64,000 nt of DNA from Sphingomonas sp. G-3-2-10 (GCF_012927115.1 NZ_JABBFY010000001.1:2852001-2916000); one strand, 5' to 3'. Positions 52,171 to 61,817 are shown, counted from the first letter of the stretch. Numbers and translations: made by a program. The notes: a model not told the origin generated them from the letters alone.

Positions 52171-53285
52171 CCATCAGCATCAACGCCGCGTTCGACAGCG
52201 GCAATATCCGTCTCGTTGCAATCGAGGGCGACCGCGTCGACCTTGAGATCGTCAGCGATCACCTGTCCGACTTCTATCAATGGTTCCACTTCCGCGTCGC
52301 CGGCGCGAAGGGGCGGACGCTGACCTTCCGCATCCTGAATGCGGCGGGCGCGGCCTACGCGTTCGGCTGGCCGGGCTACAAGACGCGCTGGAGCGCCGAC
52401 CGCGAAGCGTGGCGCGTGGCCGACTCGTCTTATGACGACGGCGTGCTGAGCTTCACCAGGGCGATCGACACCGATCTCGTCTGGTTCGCCTATTTCGCGC
52501 CCTATTCGATGGAGCGGCACCACGATCTGGTCAGCCGCATCGCGCTGAAGCCGGGCGTCACGCACAAGCAGCTCGGCACCACGCTCGACGGCCAGCCGCT
52601 CGATTGCCTGACCCTGGGCACGGGCGAGAAGCAGGTGTGGATCTATGCCCGCCAGCATCCCGGCGAATCGATGGCCGAATGGTGGGCCGAAGGCGCGCTG
52701 GAGAAGCTGACCGACGCGGACGACGCGACGGCGAAGCTGCTGCGCGAGAAGGCGACCTTCCACATCGTGCCGAACATGAACCCGGACGGATCGCGCCGCG
52801 GCCATCTGCGCACCAATGCCGCCGGCGTGAACCTCAACCGCGAATGGCACTCGCCCACGGCGGACAAGAGCCCCGAAGTCCTCGCCGTGCGCGACGCGAT
52901 GGACGAGACCGGCGTGGCTTTCGCGATGGACATCCACGGCGACGAAGCGATCCCGGCCAATTTCCTCGCGGGCTATGAAGGCATTCCGAGCTGGACCGAC
53001 GCATTCGGCGAGAAATTCTACGAATTCGGCCGCCGCCTCGCCGCGACCACGCCGGAGTTCCAGACCGATCTCGGCTATGAGAAGTCGGCGCCGGGCACCG
53101 CCAATCTGTCGATGTCGACCAACCAGCTCGCCGAGCGCTTCGGCGCGGTGTCGATGACGCTGGAAATGCCGTTCAAGGATCACGAAGCGAATGCCGATCC
53201 CGAATTCGCCTGGTCGCCGGAACGGTGCAAGGTGCTGGCGCATGCATGTCTGGAGACGCTGGCCGGGATGATCGACGAACTCTGA
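52167..53285 (+). CDS. M14-family carboxypeptidase, cytosolic-carboxypeptidase (CCP/AGBL) type
   Basis: A 372-residue zinc carboxypeptidase. The N-terminal beta domain (about 5-125: NAAFDSGNIRLV, SDFYQWFHFRVAG, SYDDGVLSFTRA, FAYFAPYSMERH) is that of cytosolic carboxypeptidases, and the catalytic domain has YARQHPGESMAEWW (His and Glu ligands), NLNREW, AMDIHGDE (third ligand His) and the catalytic Glu in SMTLEMPF. No signal peptide is present, so it acts in the cytoplasm, unlike most peptidases in this window. The natural substrate of bacterial CCP-type enzymes is unknown. It is coupled to the lipoprotein gene and, by TGATG, to a GNAT gene. Confidence 0.9.
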   Translation: MTISINAAFDSGNIRLVAIEGDRVDLEIVSDHLSDFYQWFHFRVAGAKGRTLTFRILNAAGAAYAFGWPGYKTRWSADREAWRVADSSYDDGVLSFTRAIDTDLVWFAYFAPYSMERHHDLVSRIALKPGVTHKQLGTTLDGQPLDCLTLGTGEKQVWIYARQHPGESMAEWWAEGALEKLTDADDATAKLLREKATFHIVPNMNPDGSRRGHLRTNAAGVNLNREWHSPTADKSPEVLAVRDAMDETGVAFAMDIHGDEAIPANFLAGYEGIPSWTDAFGEKFYEFGRRLAATTPEFQTDLGYEKSAPGTANLSMSTNQLAERFGAVSMTLEMPFKDHEANADPEFAWSPERCKVLAHACLETLAGMIDEL

Positions 53286-53743
53286 TGGAAATCCGCGAGG
53301 GGGGATTGCGCGATCCGCGCACGATCGCGCTGCTGGAGCTGCACGCCGCGGGGATGCTCGCCAGTTCCCCCGCGGAAAGCTGTCACTTTCTCGACCTGTC
53401 GGGGCTGGAGACGCCCGACGTGACCTTCTGGACCGCATGGGACGGCGAGGCGCTGCTCGGCATGGGCGCGATGAAGCAGATCGATGCCGGGCACGGCGAG
53501 ATCAAGTCGATGCGCACCGCGCCCGAGCATCTCGGCAAGGGTGTCGGGGCCGCGATCCTCGAACGGATCATGGCCACGGCGCGCGAGCGGAGCCTCTCGC
53601 GGCTGAGCCTCGAAACCGGTTCTTCGGCGGAATTCGACGCGGCGCACGCCCTCTATCGCAAGTTCGGCTTCACCTATTGCGATGCGTTCGGCGATTATCC
53701 GGCGGACGATCCGTTCAGCCGCTTCATGACGCGACAGCTTTAA
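53285..53743 (+). CDS. GNAT acetyltransferase (tandem paralogue 1)
   Basis: A 152-residue GNAT. The acetyl-CoA loop is APEHLGKGVGAAILERIM, preceded by [11 protein letters not shown] and followed by RLSLETGSSAEFDAAHALYR and FGFTYCDAFGDY. Its length and motifs match PhnO/PaiA-like small-molecule acetyltransferases. The ATG overlaps the carboxypeptidase stop (TGATG), so it is in the same operon. The next gene is a close paralogue with the same opening MEIREGGL. Confidence 0.88.
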   Translation: MEIREGGLRDPRTIALLELHAAGMLASSPAESCHFLDLSGLETPDVTFWTAWDGEALLGMGAMKQIDAGHGEIKSMRTAPEHLGKGVGAAILERIMATARERSLSRLSLETGSSAEFDAAHALYRKFGFTYCDAFGDYPADDPFSRFMTRQL

Positions 53744-53844
53744 CTTCACGATCGCGCATTTACCGCACGGCAGCATTTGCCTGCGACGACCGGACGATAT
53801 CGATTCGATTGCGTCACGATGAAGGCGCCGGGGGGCACAGGGTT

Positions 53845-54300
53845 ATGGAGATTCGCGAGGGCGGCCTCGACGAGCCGCAGGTGATCGACCTGCTGCGCGT
53901 GCATCTCGACGATGTGCGCGAAAAGCCCACGCCCGGCGGCGCGCATGTTCTCGACCGCAGCGGCCTGAAGCGTCCGGACATCAGCTTCTGGAGCGCATGG
54001 CGCGACGGCAACCTGCTCGGCTGCAGCGCGCTCCGCGAACTCGATCCGGCGCATGGCGAGATCAAGTCGATGCGCACCGCTCCCGATCAGCTCCGCCGCG
54101 GCGCGGGCGCGGCGCTGATGGCGCATATGCTCGGCGTCGCCCGCCAGCGGGGCTATCGGCGGCTGAGCCTGGAAACCGGCGCGACGCCCGAGTTCGAGCC
54201 TGCCCAGGCGCTGTACCGCCAGCTCGGTTTCACCTGGTGCGATCCGTTCGGCGACTATGCTGCGCACCCGTTGAGCCGGTTCATGACCAAGCCCCTGTAA
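53845..54300 (+). CDS. GNAT acetyltransferase (tandem paralogue 2)
   Basis: A 151-residue GNAT closely similar to the gene before it: [26 protein letters not shown] and SRFMT are shared. The loop here is [16 protein letters not shown]. At base level the stretch coding for [10 protein letters not shown] is almost identical between the two, suggesting recent duplication or conversion. ATG 53845 has only a weak ribosome site; 101 bases separate the genes, so it may have its own promoter. The substrate is unknown. Confidence 0.88.
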   Translation: MEIREGGLDEPQVIDLLRVHLDDVREKPTPGGAHVLDRSGLKRPDISFWSAWRDGNLLGCSALRELDPAHGEIKSMRTAPDQLRRGAGAALMAHMLGVARQRGYRRLSLETGATPEFEPAQALYRQLGFTWCDPFGDYAAHPLSRFMTKPL

Positions 54301-54388
54301 CACAAGCCGCTGTAACACGCGCGATAGTTCCGCTCCGGTTGCGCTCCGCCTCCGCGCGGCTAAGAGGGCCGCGACAAAGGAGACCCCT

Positions 54389-55075
54389 ATGCCCACGCTC
54401 GTCCTGATCCGCCACGGCCAGTCGGCCTGGAATCTCGAGAACCGCTTCACCGGATGGTGGGACGTGAACCTCACCGATCTGGGCATCGAGGAAGCCAAGG
54501 CCGCGGGCCGGTTGCTTGCCGAGAAGGGCTTCGACTTCGACCAGTGCTACACCAGCCTCCAGACCCGTGCGATCAAGACGCTCAACCTGGCGCTGGAGGA
54601 AATGGGCCGGCTATGGCTGCCGGTCACCAAGGACTGGGCGCTGAACGAGCGGCATTATGGCGGCCTGACCGGGCTCAACAAGGCCGAGACCGCGGCCAAG
54701 CATGGCGACGAGCAGGTCAAGATCTGGCGCCGCGCCTTCGATACGCCGCCGCCGGTGCTGGAGCCGGGCGGTGAGTTCGATCTGACGAAGGATCGCCGCT
54801 ATGCGGGGATCGCGATCCCCTCGACCGAGAGCCTCAAGGACACGATCGCTCGCGTCCAGCCTTATTGGGAATCGACCATCGCGCCCGATCTGAAGGCAGG
54901 CAAGCGCGTGGTGATCTCGGCCCACGGCAATTCGCTCCGCGCGCTGGTGAAGCATCTGTCGAACATTCCCGACGCGGAAATCACCGAACTGGAAATCCCG
55001 ACCGGCCAGCCGATCGTGTACGAGCTGGACGACAATCTGGTTGCGACCGACCGCTATTATCTGAGCGAGCGTTGA
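54389..55075 (+). CDS. gpmA: 2,3-bisphosphoglycerate-dependent phosphoglycerate mutase
   Basis: GpmA interconverts 3- and 2-phosphoglycerate in glycolysis and gluconeogenesis through a phosphohistidine. The 228-residue protein starts [20 protein letters not shown], with the phospho-His in RHG, followed by [39 protein letters not shown] and the second His in [19 protein letters not shown] 54389 follows AAAGGAG. pyk in the same window gives the next but one step. It precedes purE by 52 bases. Confidence 0.97.
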   Translation: MPTLVLIRHGQSAWNLENRFTGWWDVNLTDLGIEEAKAAGRLLAEKGFDFDQCYTSLQTRAIKTLNLALEEMGRLWLPVTKDWALNERHYGGLTGLNKAETAAKHGDEQVKIWRRAFDTPPPVLEPGGEFDLTKDRRYAGIAIPSTESLKDTIARVQPYWESTIAPDLKAGKRVVISAHGNSLRALVKHLSNIPDAEITELEIPTGQPIVYELDDNLVATDRYYLSER

Positions 55076-55127
55076 TCTGAGGAAGCGCGCCCACTAGGGA
55101 CGGCGCTTCCTCCAAGGGGACGGCGAA

Positions 55128-55610
55128 ATGACCAACCCGGTTGTCGGCATCATCATGGGCAGCACGTCCGATTGGGAGACGATGCGCCATGCCGCCGATC
55201 GCCTGTCGGACCTGGGCATTGCGCACGAGACCAGGGTGGTCTCCGCGCATCGCACGCCGCAGCGGCTTTATGATTATGCGCGCGAGGCTGCGGACCGTGG
55301 CCTCAAGGTGATCATCGCCGGAGCCGGCGGCGCCGCGCATCTGCCGGGCATGGCGGCGTCGATGACGCACCTGCCGGTGCTGGGCGTGCCCGTCGAATCC
55401 AAGGCGCTGAAGGGCATGGATAGCCTGCTCTCGATCGTGCAGATGCCCGCGGGCATCCCGGTCGGCACGCTGGCGATCGGCAAGGCGGGCGCGGCCAATG
55501 CCGGGCTGCTCGCCGCCGCGATCCTCGCCACCGGCGACGAAGCGCTGTCGCAGCGGCTTCAGGCGTGGCGCGCGGCGCAGACCGACGGCGTGGCGACCGA
55601 TCCCGAGTAA
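55128..55610 (+). CDS. purE: N5-carboxyaminoimidazole ribonucleotide mutase PurE (class I)
   Basis: PurE moves the carboxyl group of N5-CAIR to C4 in purine synthesis. The 160-residue class I protein has [34 protein letters not shown] (the catalytic His), [20 protein letters not shown] and [20 protein letters not shown]. It is followed ten bases later by purK, the enzyme that makes its substrate, in the usual operon. It starts at ATG 55128 after a GGGGAC-like site. Confidence 0.97.
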   Translation: MTNPVVGIIMGSTSDWETMRHAADRLSDLGIAHETRVVSAHRTPQRLYDYAREAADRGLKVIIAGAGGAAHLPGMAASMTHLPVLGVPVESKALKGMDSLLSIVQMPAGIPVGTLAIGKAGAANAGLLAAAILATGDEALSQRLQAWRAAQTDGVATDPE

Positions 55611-55620
55611 GCTGGCGGAC

Positions 55621-56688
55621 ATGACCACCCTTCCCCCCGGCGCGACGATCGGCATCCTTGGCAGCGGCCAGCTCGGCCGGATGCTGGGCGTGGCCGCGGC
55701 ACAGATCGGCTATCGCATCCATGTGTTCGCGCCCGAGAGCGGGCCGGCGAACGACATCAGCTCGGCCTTCACTCGCGCCGGTTATCACGAAGCGGACGAA
55801 CTCGCCGCCTTCGCCCGCGCCTGCGACGTCGTGACTTATGAGTTCGAGAATGTCCCCCTTACCGCGCTTGCCGCGATCGCCGACAAGGTGCCGGTGCGGC
55901 CGGGGCTGAAAGCGCTGGAAGTCGCGCAGGTACGGCACACAGAAAAGGCGTTCGTCCGCGATCTGGGTGGCCGCACCGCGCCGTTTGCCGAGGTAAACAG
56001 CCTTGGCGACCTGACCGCCGCGCTGGAGACGATCGGTACGCCCGCGATCCTGAAGACGGTATCGCTCGGCTATGACGGCAAGGGTCAGGCGCGGATCGAC
56101 GATCCCGCGCAAGCTGCTCAAGCCTGGGACGCGGTGAAGGGCCAGCCCTCGATCCTCGAAGGCTTTGTCACCTTCAGCCACGAATTTTCGATTCTGCTCG
56201 CCCGCGCGCCGGACGGGACCACCACCAGCTATCCGCCGCCGTGGAACCAGCATCGCGACGGCATCCTGCATCTTTCCAGCATCCCCGCCCCAGCCGAGAT
56301 CGCCTCGCAATGGACCGAAGCCGCCGCGCTCGCCGGTCGCGTCGCCGAAGCGCTCGACTATGTCGGGGTGATCGCGCTCGAATTCTTCGCCACCGCCGAT
56401 GGACCGGTGTTCAACGAGATGGCGCCGCGCGTGCATAACAGCGGCCACTGGACGATCGAAGGCGCCGAGACCTCGCAGTTCGAGAACCATATCCGGGCGA
56501 TCTGCGGCCTGCCCTTGGGCAGCACCGCACCGACCGCGCTGCGCGTCGAGATGGAAAACCTGATTGGCGACGACGCCACGCGCTGGGCCGAATTCCTCGC
56601 CGAGCCGGGCGCGCATCTGCACCTCTACGGCAAGCACGAGATCCGCGCCGGCCGGAAAATGGGCCATGTGACCCGGCTGGAACGCTGA
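55621..56688 (+). CDS. purK: N5-carboxyaminoimidazole ribonucleotide synthase PurK
   Basis: PurK uses ATP and bicarbonate to carboxylate AIR, giving N5-CAIR for PurE. The 355-residue ATP-grasp protein begins with a Rossmann-like GILGSGQLGRMLGVAAAQIG, then ATP-grasp features ILKTVSLGYDGKGQARI, and EFFATADGPVFNEMAPRVHN with metal-binding Glu/Asn, then HNSGHWTIEGAETSQFENH. ATG 55621 fits; a strong bidirectional terminator lies 34 bases after its stop. The two pur genes make one transcript. Confidence 0.97.
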   Translation: MTTLPPGATIGILGSGQLGRMLGVAAAQIGYRIHVFAPESGPANDISSAFTRAGYHEADELAAFARACDVVTYEFENVPLTALAAIADKVPVRPGLKALEVAQVRHTEKAFVRDLGGRTAPFAEVNSLGDLTAALETIGTPAILKTVSLGYDGKGQARIDDPAQAAQAWDAVKGQPSILEGFVTFSHEFSILLARAPDGTTTSYPPPWNQHRDGILHLSSIPAPAEIASQWTEAAALAGRVAEALDYVGVIALEFFATADGPVFNEMAPRVHNSGHWTIEGAETSQFENHIRAICGLPLGSTAPTALRVEMENLIGDDATRWAEFLAEPGAHLHLYGKHEIRAGRKMGHVTRLER

Positions 56689-56722
56689 TCGGCTCCTCCC
56701 CGAGCAAGCTCGGGAGGAATAA

Positions 56723-56760
56723 AAAAGGCCCGCCTCCTTCCGGAAGCGGGCCTTTTCGTT
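56723..56760. terminator. Bidirectional intrinsic terminator between purK and the convergent small gene
   Basis: AAAAGGCCCGC at 56723-56733 pairs with GCGGGCCTTTT at 56746-56756, eleven perfect pairs with a 12-base loop. A run of six A precedes and four T follow, so it works in both directions. A weaker hairpin (CCGAGC facing GCTCGG) lies just before, near 56699-56715. Confidence 0.9.
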
Positions 56761-56778
56761 TCAGCGTCGCGGCGGGCC

Positions 56779-57081
56779 TTAGCCCAGGCGCGTGCCCGTC
56801 AGCGGGAAGGCGCCGAACGCGCCCGCGGTCACCGTGCCGGTGATCGCATCGCCATCCACCGTGGCTTCGGCGTCCAGCGTCATCGGCATCGGCACGCTGA
56901 TGTCGAGCTTCCAGGTCAGCTTGTCGCCATCGACCTTGCCGTCCTTGATCTCGGCATTGCCCATCGCACCCGAATAGGTGCCGGTGAACGTGTCGCCCGA
57001 GCTAGCAATCGTCAGGGTCGCCTTCTGGTCGCCCATCGGCGAGCGGACCAGCGTGTCCCAGCTTCCATCGACATTGGCCAT
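56779..57081 (-). CDS. Conserved small beta-rich protein, unknown
   Basis: A 100-residue protein that looks like a family of small soluble beta-strand proteins: GSWDTLVRSPMGDQKATLTI, FTGTYSGAMGNAEIKDGKVD, GDKLTWKLDISVPMPMTLDA and GDAITGTVTAGAFGAFPLTG. No signal peptide is seen and the function is unknown. ATG 57081 follows AAAGGAG with suitable spacing. It lies 20 bases downstream of the M16 peptidase on the same strand, so it may be its partner, and ends at the bidirectional terminator. Confidence 0.75.
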   Translation of the reverse strand: MANVDGSWDTLVRSPMGDQKATLTIASSGDTFTGTYSGAMGNAEIKDGKVDGDKLTWKLDISVPMPMTLDAEATVDGDAITGTVTAGAFGAFPLTGTRLG

Positions 57082-57101
57082 GATCTTCTCTCCTTTGATT
57101 A

Positions 57102-59966
57102 TTACTTGGCGGCGGGCTTGGGCGCCGGAGCCGGTGCGGCGACGACTTCGACCGGCAGGCCGAGACCGTCGAGCTGCGGCCGGACGACCGACGCATCGCC
57201 GACCACGATCCACACGAACTTGTCCGGGTCGATCGCGGCGCGGGCGGCCGCATCGAGATCCGGCGACTTCATTGCGCGATACCGCGCGGCGATGGTGTCG
57301 TAATAATTGTCCGGGCGCTTGAACATGTCGTTCGACTGCATCGCGTTGAGCACCGCGCCCGACGTCTCGAACGTGCCCGGCAGCTCGCGCGTTTCGCCGT
57401 TGATGGTCCGCTCGAATTCGGCCGGGGTGATCCCCTTGGTCGTCAGGAAGTTGCGCACATCGGTGCGCAGTTCGGTGATCGACGCACCGGTCTTGTCGGC
57501 CTGAACCGGGGCGCTGATGACATAGGGCACGGTGCCTTCCATGCGGGTGAAGCCGCCGCGCACGCCGTACGACCAGTGCTTGTCTTCACGCAGGTTCATG
57601 TTGATGCGCGACAGGAAGCCCGAGCCGAGCACTTCGTTCGCGGTCATCACGTCGAGCAGGTCGGCGGTGCTGACCAGCGGGGTCAACTGCGCGCCGATGA
57701 TCAGCGAAGTCGGCGACTGCGGCCGGTCGATCAGGATGATCTTCGGGCTCGACTGGGCCGGCGCCACGTCGAGCGCCTTCACGCCCGCCGTGCCGGTGCC
57801 CTGCCACTTGCCGAACCGCGCCTCGAGCGCGGTCTGGACCTCGGCCAGCGGACGATCGGAAACGACGAAGATCTTCGCCTTGTCCGGGCGGATCCATGCC
57901 TGATGGAAGCCGACCAGATCGTCCCGGGTCAGCGTCTTGATCGCTTCGGGGTCGCCGCTGCCTGCCGCCAGCTTGGCATAGGGTGAATTGCCGTAGAGCA
58001 CCTTCGGCGTGGTGCGCTGGGCCAGGCCCTGCGGGCTGGTCAGTTCCTGCTGGATGCCGGCAAGCACCTGCCCGCGGACGCGCTCCAGCTCGGCCGGCGC
58101 GAACGCCGGGTTGCGCACCACATCGGCGAGCAGATCGAGCGAACCGCCAAGATTGGGGCTTGGCGAGAACAGGGTCACATAGGTGCGGTCGGCCGAATTG
58201 CCGGTGCCGATCCGCGCGCCCAGCCGTTCCTTGGCCTCGGCGATCTGGATCGAATCGAGATGGGTCGTGCCTTCGTCCATCACCGACAGAGCGAGCGACT
58301 GGAGGCCCAGCTTGCCCGCGGGATCGGCAACGACGCCGGCGTCGAAGCTGATCACGACCTGGGTGATCGGAACCGCCTTGCGCTGGGCATAGACGATCTC
58401 GACGCCGTTCGAGAGCTTCGCGCGCTGCACGTCCGGGAAGTCCAGATCGCCGATATTGCCGACGTCCGGCATCTTTTCCGGCCGGGTGTTCAGCGACACT
58501 TCTTCCTTCTTCGCTTCGGCCGGCTTGGCCGGCGCGGCGGCGGGCTTGGCTGCCTCGGCATAGGCGCCTTCGCGTGCGCCGGGCTCGACGGTCAGGGTAT
58601 AGGCCGGCTTGGTCAGCCAGCGGCTGGCAGCCGCACGCACCTGCGCCGGTGTGGTCGAGGCGAGGCGGTTGAGCTGCTTCTTGTAGAAGCCCGGATCGTT
58701 GGAATAGAGCGCGCCCGAAGCGAGCGCCACGGCCTTGCCACCGAAGCCGCCCACCGATTCGAGGCCCGAGATGCGGCCCGAAATATTGTTGGTGGCGACG
58801 CGGGTTACTTCATCGGCGGTCGGGCCATTCTTGATCAGATCGGCCATGATCTCGTCGAGGCGGCTGACCGCCTTGGCGGGATCGACGCCCGGCGCCACGT
58901 CGAGCACGACCAGGAACATGCCGCCCTGCGACAGCGACTGGACGCCCGAGCTGACATTCACCGCCAGCTTCTCCTTGCGCACCAGCGCATTGTCGAGCCG
59001 CGACGACGACAGGCCGCCCAGCACGCTGGCGAACACGTCGATCGGCACCGCATCGGGATCATTGAGGCCCGGCACCGCCCACACGCGATAGACGCGGGTG
59101 GTGGCGACGCGATCCTTCATCGTCTCGCTCTTCGGTGCGGCGAGCGGCGTTACCGGCGCAGTGGGAAGATGGCTTTCCGGGCCGCGCGCGATGCGGCCGA
59201 AATATTTCTCGACCAGCGGGCGCGCGGTGGCGACGTCGATATCGCCCGCCAGCACCAGCACGGCGTTGTTCGGGCCATAGTGCGAGCGGAACCAGCCCTT
59301 CACATCGTCGAGGCTGGCGGCGTCGAGATCGGCCATCGAGCCGATCGGCAGGTGGCTGTAGGGATGACCCTTGGGGAAGACATTCTCGACGATCCGGTAG
59401 AAGGCCAGACCATAGGGATTGTTGTCGTTCTGGCGCTTTTCGTTCTGGACGACGCCGCGCTGCTCATCGAGCACTTCCTGCGTGATCGCGCCGAGCAGGA
59501 AGCCCATGCGATCGCTTTCGAGGAACAATGCGCGCTCCAGCGCCGGGGTCGGCACCGTCTCGAAATAATTGGTGCGATCGAAGCTGGTCGTGCCGTTGAA
59601 ATCGGTCGCGCCGACCTGGCGCAGCGGCTCGAAGAAATCGCCCGGAGCGTTTTCCGAACCGTTGAACATCAGATGCTCGAACAGATGGGCGAAGCCGGTC
59701 TTGCCTTCGGGCTCGTGCTTCGCGCCGACATCGTACCAGGTCGAGACCGCGACGATCGGGGCCTTGCGATCGGTGTGGACGATCACGCGCAGGCCGTTGT
59801 CGAGCGTGAATTCCTCGTACGGAATGTCGACCGACTTGGCGAGTTCGGAGACCGGCGCGGGCTTCGCGGCGGGGGCGGCCGGGGTTGCCGCCTGCTGCGC
59901 ATATGCGGGAGCGGAAACGGCGAGCGCGCAGGTCGCCGCGCTGCAGAACATGAGGAACGATTTCAC
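57102..59966 (-). CDS. Exported M16-family metallopeptidase (two-domain, pitrilysin-like)
   Basis: A 954-residue zinc peptidase with a signal peptide (residues 1-23, ending AYA). The first M16 half has HLFEH at residues 94-98 (inverted HxxEH site) and a distal Glu in NEKRQNDNNPYG; the second half, from about residue 500, lacks the motif, as in pitrilysin-type enzymes that clamp substrates of two or more chains. I place the start at GTG 59966, which follows AAAAGGA and directly begins the signal peptide; ATG 60008 lies upstream without a site. M16 enzymes degrade short peptides. It diverges from the M28 gene over 169 bases. Confidence 0.92.
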   Translation of the reverse strand: MKSFLMFCSAATCALAVSAPAYAQQAATPAAPAAKPAPVSELAKSVDIPYEEFTLDNGLRVIVHTDRKAPIVAVSTWYDVGAKHEPEGKTGFAHLFEHLMFNGSENAPGDFFEPLRQVGATDFNGTTSFDRTNYFETVPTPALERALFLESDRMGFLLGAITQEVLDEQRGVVQNEKRQNDNNPYGLAFYRIVENVFPKGHPYSHLPIGSMADLDAASLDDVKGWFRSHYGPNNAVLVLAGDIDVATARPLVEKYFGRIARGPESHLPTAPVTPLAAPKSETMKDRVATTRVYRVWAVPGLNDPDAVPIDVFASVLGGLSSSRLDNALVRKEKLAVNVSSGVQSLSQGGMFLVVLDVAPGVDPAKAVSRLDEIMADLIKNGPTADEVTRVATNNISGRISGLESVGGFGGKAVALASGALYSNDPGFYKKQLNRLASTTPAQVRAAASRWLTKPAYTLTVEPGAREGAYAEAAKPAAAPAKPAEAKKEEVSLNTRPEKMPDVGNIGDLDFPDVQRAKLSNGVEIVYAQRKAVPITQVVISFDAGVVADPAGKLGLQSLALSVMDEGTTHLDSIQIAEAKERLGARIGTGNSADRTYVTLFSPSPNLGGSLDLLADVVRNPAFAPAELERVRGQVLAGIQQELTSPQGLAQRTTPKVLYGNSPYAKLAAGSGDPEAIKTLTRDDLVGFHQAWIRPDKAKIFVVSDRPLAEVQTALEARFGKWQGTGTAGVKALDVAPAQSSPKIILIDRPQSPTSLIIGAQLTPLVSTADLLDVMTANEVLGSGFLSRINMNLREDKHWSYGVRGGFTRMEGTVPYVISAPVQADKTGASITELRTDVRNFLTTKGITPAEFERTINGETRELPGTFETSGAVLNAMQSNDMFKRPDNYYDTIAARYRAMKSPDLDAAARAAIDPDKFVWIVVGDASVVRPQLDGLGLPVEVVAAPAPAPKPAAK

Positions 59967-60135
59967 TGCGGAAGTCCTTTTCACCAGAAGGTGGATGGCC
60001 GTGACCATAGCGCGGCGAGACGGGGCTGCAACCCAAACCGCCTTGCCCGGGCAACGCACCTGCGCAGCATCTTTATGTCCTCCGGTTTTTGCACTAGCCT
60101 GAGCGTTCGATCCTGGTTCCGGGGGAACAGATTTC

Positions 60136-61785
60136 ATGCGCATCCCATTGATTTTCATCGCACTTTCGCTCGGGCTCGCCGCGCCCGCGATGGCCCAGAC
60201 CGCGCCGAAGGCGGCCGAGCCGACCTTCTCCGCGGCGGCGGTGAAGGCGCATGTCGAGTTCCTCGCCGACGATCTGCTGGAAGGGCGCAATGCCGGCACG
60301 CGCGGCTACGACATCGCCGCGCGCTATGTCGCGACCCGATTCGAAGCCCTCGGGCTGAAACCGGGCGGGACCAATGGCAGCTGGTACCAGCAGGTGCCGC
60401 TCGCCGACTATGCACTGGATGCGTCCGCGCCTGCTTCGATCACCGTTGGCGGCAAGAAGTTCGCCAATGGCGAGGATGTGCTGATCGCGGCCTCCCCGCG
60501 CTACGGCAGCACCGCGCAAGTGCTGACCGGCGAAGTGGTATTCGCGGGCTATGGCCTGCACGACGATTATGCGGGCCTCGACGTGAAGGGCAAGTTCGTG
60601 GCCGTGCTGCTCGGCTCGCCGCGCGGAATGAGCGAAGCCGATGCGGAAGCCGCCGGCGCCGAAGAGAAGGACGCCAGTGCGGGCAAGCACGGCGCGCTCG
60701 GCATCCTCTACATCGTCAGCCCGGACAATCTGAAGCGCATGTCCTGGGCCAGCGCGCGCGGCTATGTCCTGCGCTCGCAGATGACCTGGCTCGGGCCGAA
60801 CGGTGCGCCGGGCGGGGACGATCCGGGGATCAAGATCGGATCGTACATCAATCCGAATGTGGCCGCCGCGCTGTTCGCGGGCAGCCCGAAGACTGCCGAC
60901 CAGATCTTCGCATCGGTCGCCGCGGGCGAGCGCCCCAAGGGCTTTGCGCTCACCCCCAAGGTCACCACCGAGCGCACCAGCAAGGTGATGATCGTCAACA
61001 GCCCGAACGTGATCGGCATCCTGCCCGGTTCCGATCCGCGCCTCGCCGCCGAATATGTCGTGCTCTCGGCGCATCTCGACCATGACGGCGTCGATCCTGA
61101 CCTGAAGGGCGACGACAAGATCTATAACGGCGCGATGGACAATGCCGCGGGCGTCGCGACGATGCTCGAAGTCGCGCGCGGCTTCGCCGAAAGCGGAAAG
61201 CGGCCCAAGCGCTCGATCCTGTTCGTTGCGCTGACCGCCGAGGAAGACGGGCTGCTCGGCTCGGAATATCTCGCCAAATATCCGGTGGTGGGCAGCGGCA
61301 AGGTGGTCGCCGACGTCAATCTCGACATGCCGATCCTGCTCTACGACTTCACCGACGTGGTCGCGTTCGGCGCGGAGCATTCGACGCTGGGCCCGATCGT
61401 CGAGCGCGCCGGCGCGCGGATGGGTGTGACGCTTTCGCCCGATCCGATGCCCGAGGAGAATCTGTTCGTCCGCTCGGATCACTACAGCTTCGTCAAGGCG
61501 GGCGTGCCGTCGGTGTTCCTCGTGACCGGCTGGGCCAATGGCGGCAAGGAAGCCTTCCAGAAGTTCCTCGCGACCGACTATCACAAGGTCAGCGACCAGA
61601 CGAACCTGCCGTTCAACTGGGAAGCCGGGGCCAAGTTCGCGAAGATCAATTATCTGATCGCTCGCGAAATCGCCGACGCGGCCGAAGCCCCGCGCTGGTA
61701 CGAAGGCAACAAGTACGGCGACCAGTACGCGCCGGGCCAGCCCCGCGCGAAAAAGCCTGCGGAGAAGCCCGCGGCGAAGAAGTAA
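60136..61785 (+). CDS. Exported M28-family aminopeptidase with PA domain
   Basis: A 549-residue secreted zinc aminopeptidase. Signal peptide (1-20, ending AMA); residues about 30-100 begin the peptidase, a PA insert lies near 105-275 (VVFAGYGLHDDYAGLDVKGK), and the zinc site is LSAHLDHDG, GAMDNAAGVATML, TAEEDGLLGS and the late His in ATDYHKVSD. M28 enzymes remove N-terminal residues. The tail is Lys/Pro/Ala-rich (KKPAEKPAAKK). It ends in a hairpin near 61795 and is convergent with the acylase gene. Confidence 0.93.
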   Translation: MRIPLIFIALSLGLAAPAMAQTAPKAAEPTFSAAAVKAHVEFLADDLLEGRNAGTRGYDIAARYVATRFEALGLKPGGTNGSWYQQVPLADYALDASAPASITVGGKKFANGEDVLIAASPRYGSTAQVLTGEVVFAGYGLHDDYAGLDVKGKFVAVLLGSPRGMSEADAEAAGAEEKDASAGKHGALGILYIVSPDNLKRMSWASARGYVLRSQMTWLGPNGAPGGDDPGIKIGSYINPNVAAALFAGSPKTADQIFASVAAGERPKGFALTPKVTTERTSKVMIVNSPNVIGILPGSDPRLAAEYVVLSAHLDHDGVDPDLKGDDKIYNGAMDNAAGVATMLEVARGFAESGKRPKRSILFVALTAEEDGLLGSEYLAKYPVVGSGKVVADVNLDMPILLYDFTDVVAFGAEHSTLGPIVERAGARMGVTLSPDPMPEENLFVRSDHYSFVKAGVPSVFLVTGWANGGKEAFQKFLATDYHKVSDQTNLPFNWEAGAKFAKINYLIAREIADAAEAPRWYEGNKYGDQYAPGQPRAKKPAEKPAAKK

Positions 61786-61794
61786 GCACTGATC

Positions 61795-61817
61795 TCCCTC
61801 TCCCAATGGGAGAGGGA
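61795..61817. terminator. Possible bidirectional terminator hairpin
   Basis: TCCCTCTCCC at 61795-61804 pairs perfectly with GGGAGAGGGA at 61808-61817 over ten bases with a three-base loop. It fills the 33-base gap between the M28 and acylase stops. There is no T run, so it is less certain. Confidence 0.5.

Noticed and set aside
57102..60299. M16 peptidase start at an upstream ATG (60008 or 60299)
   Set aside because: GTG 59966 has AAAAGGA at the right distance and begins directly with the signal peptide; upstream residues do not look like a leader.
58260..61085. Plus-strand open frame of about 941 residues
   Set aside because: Runs antisense to M16 and then out of frame through M28; no family features.
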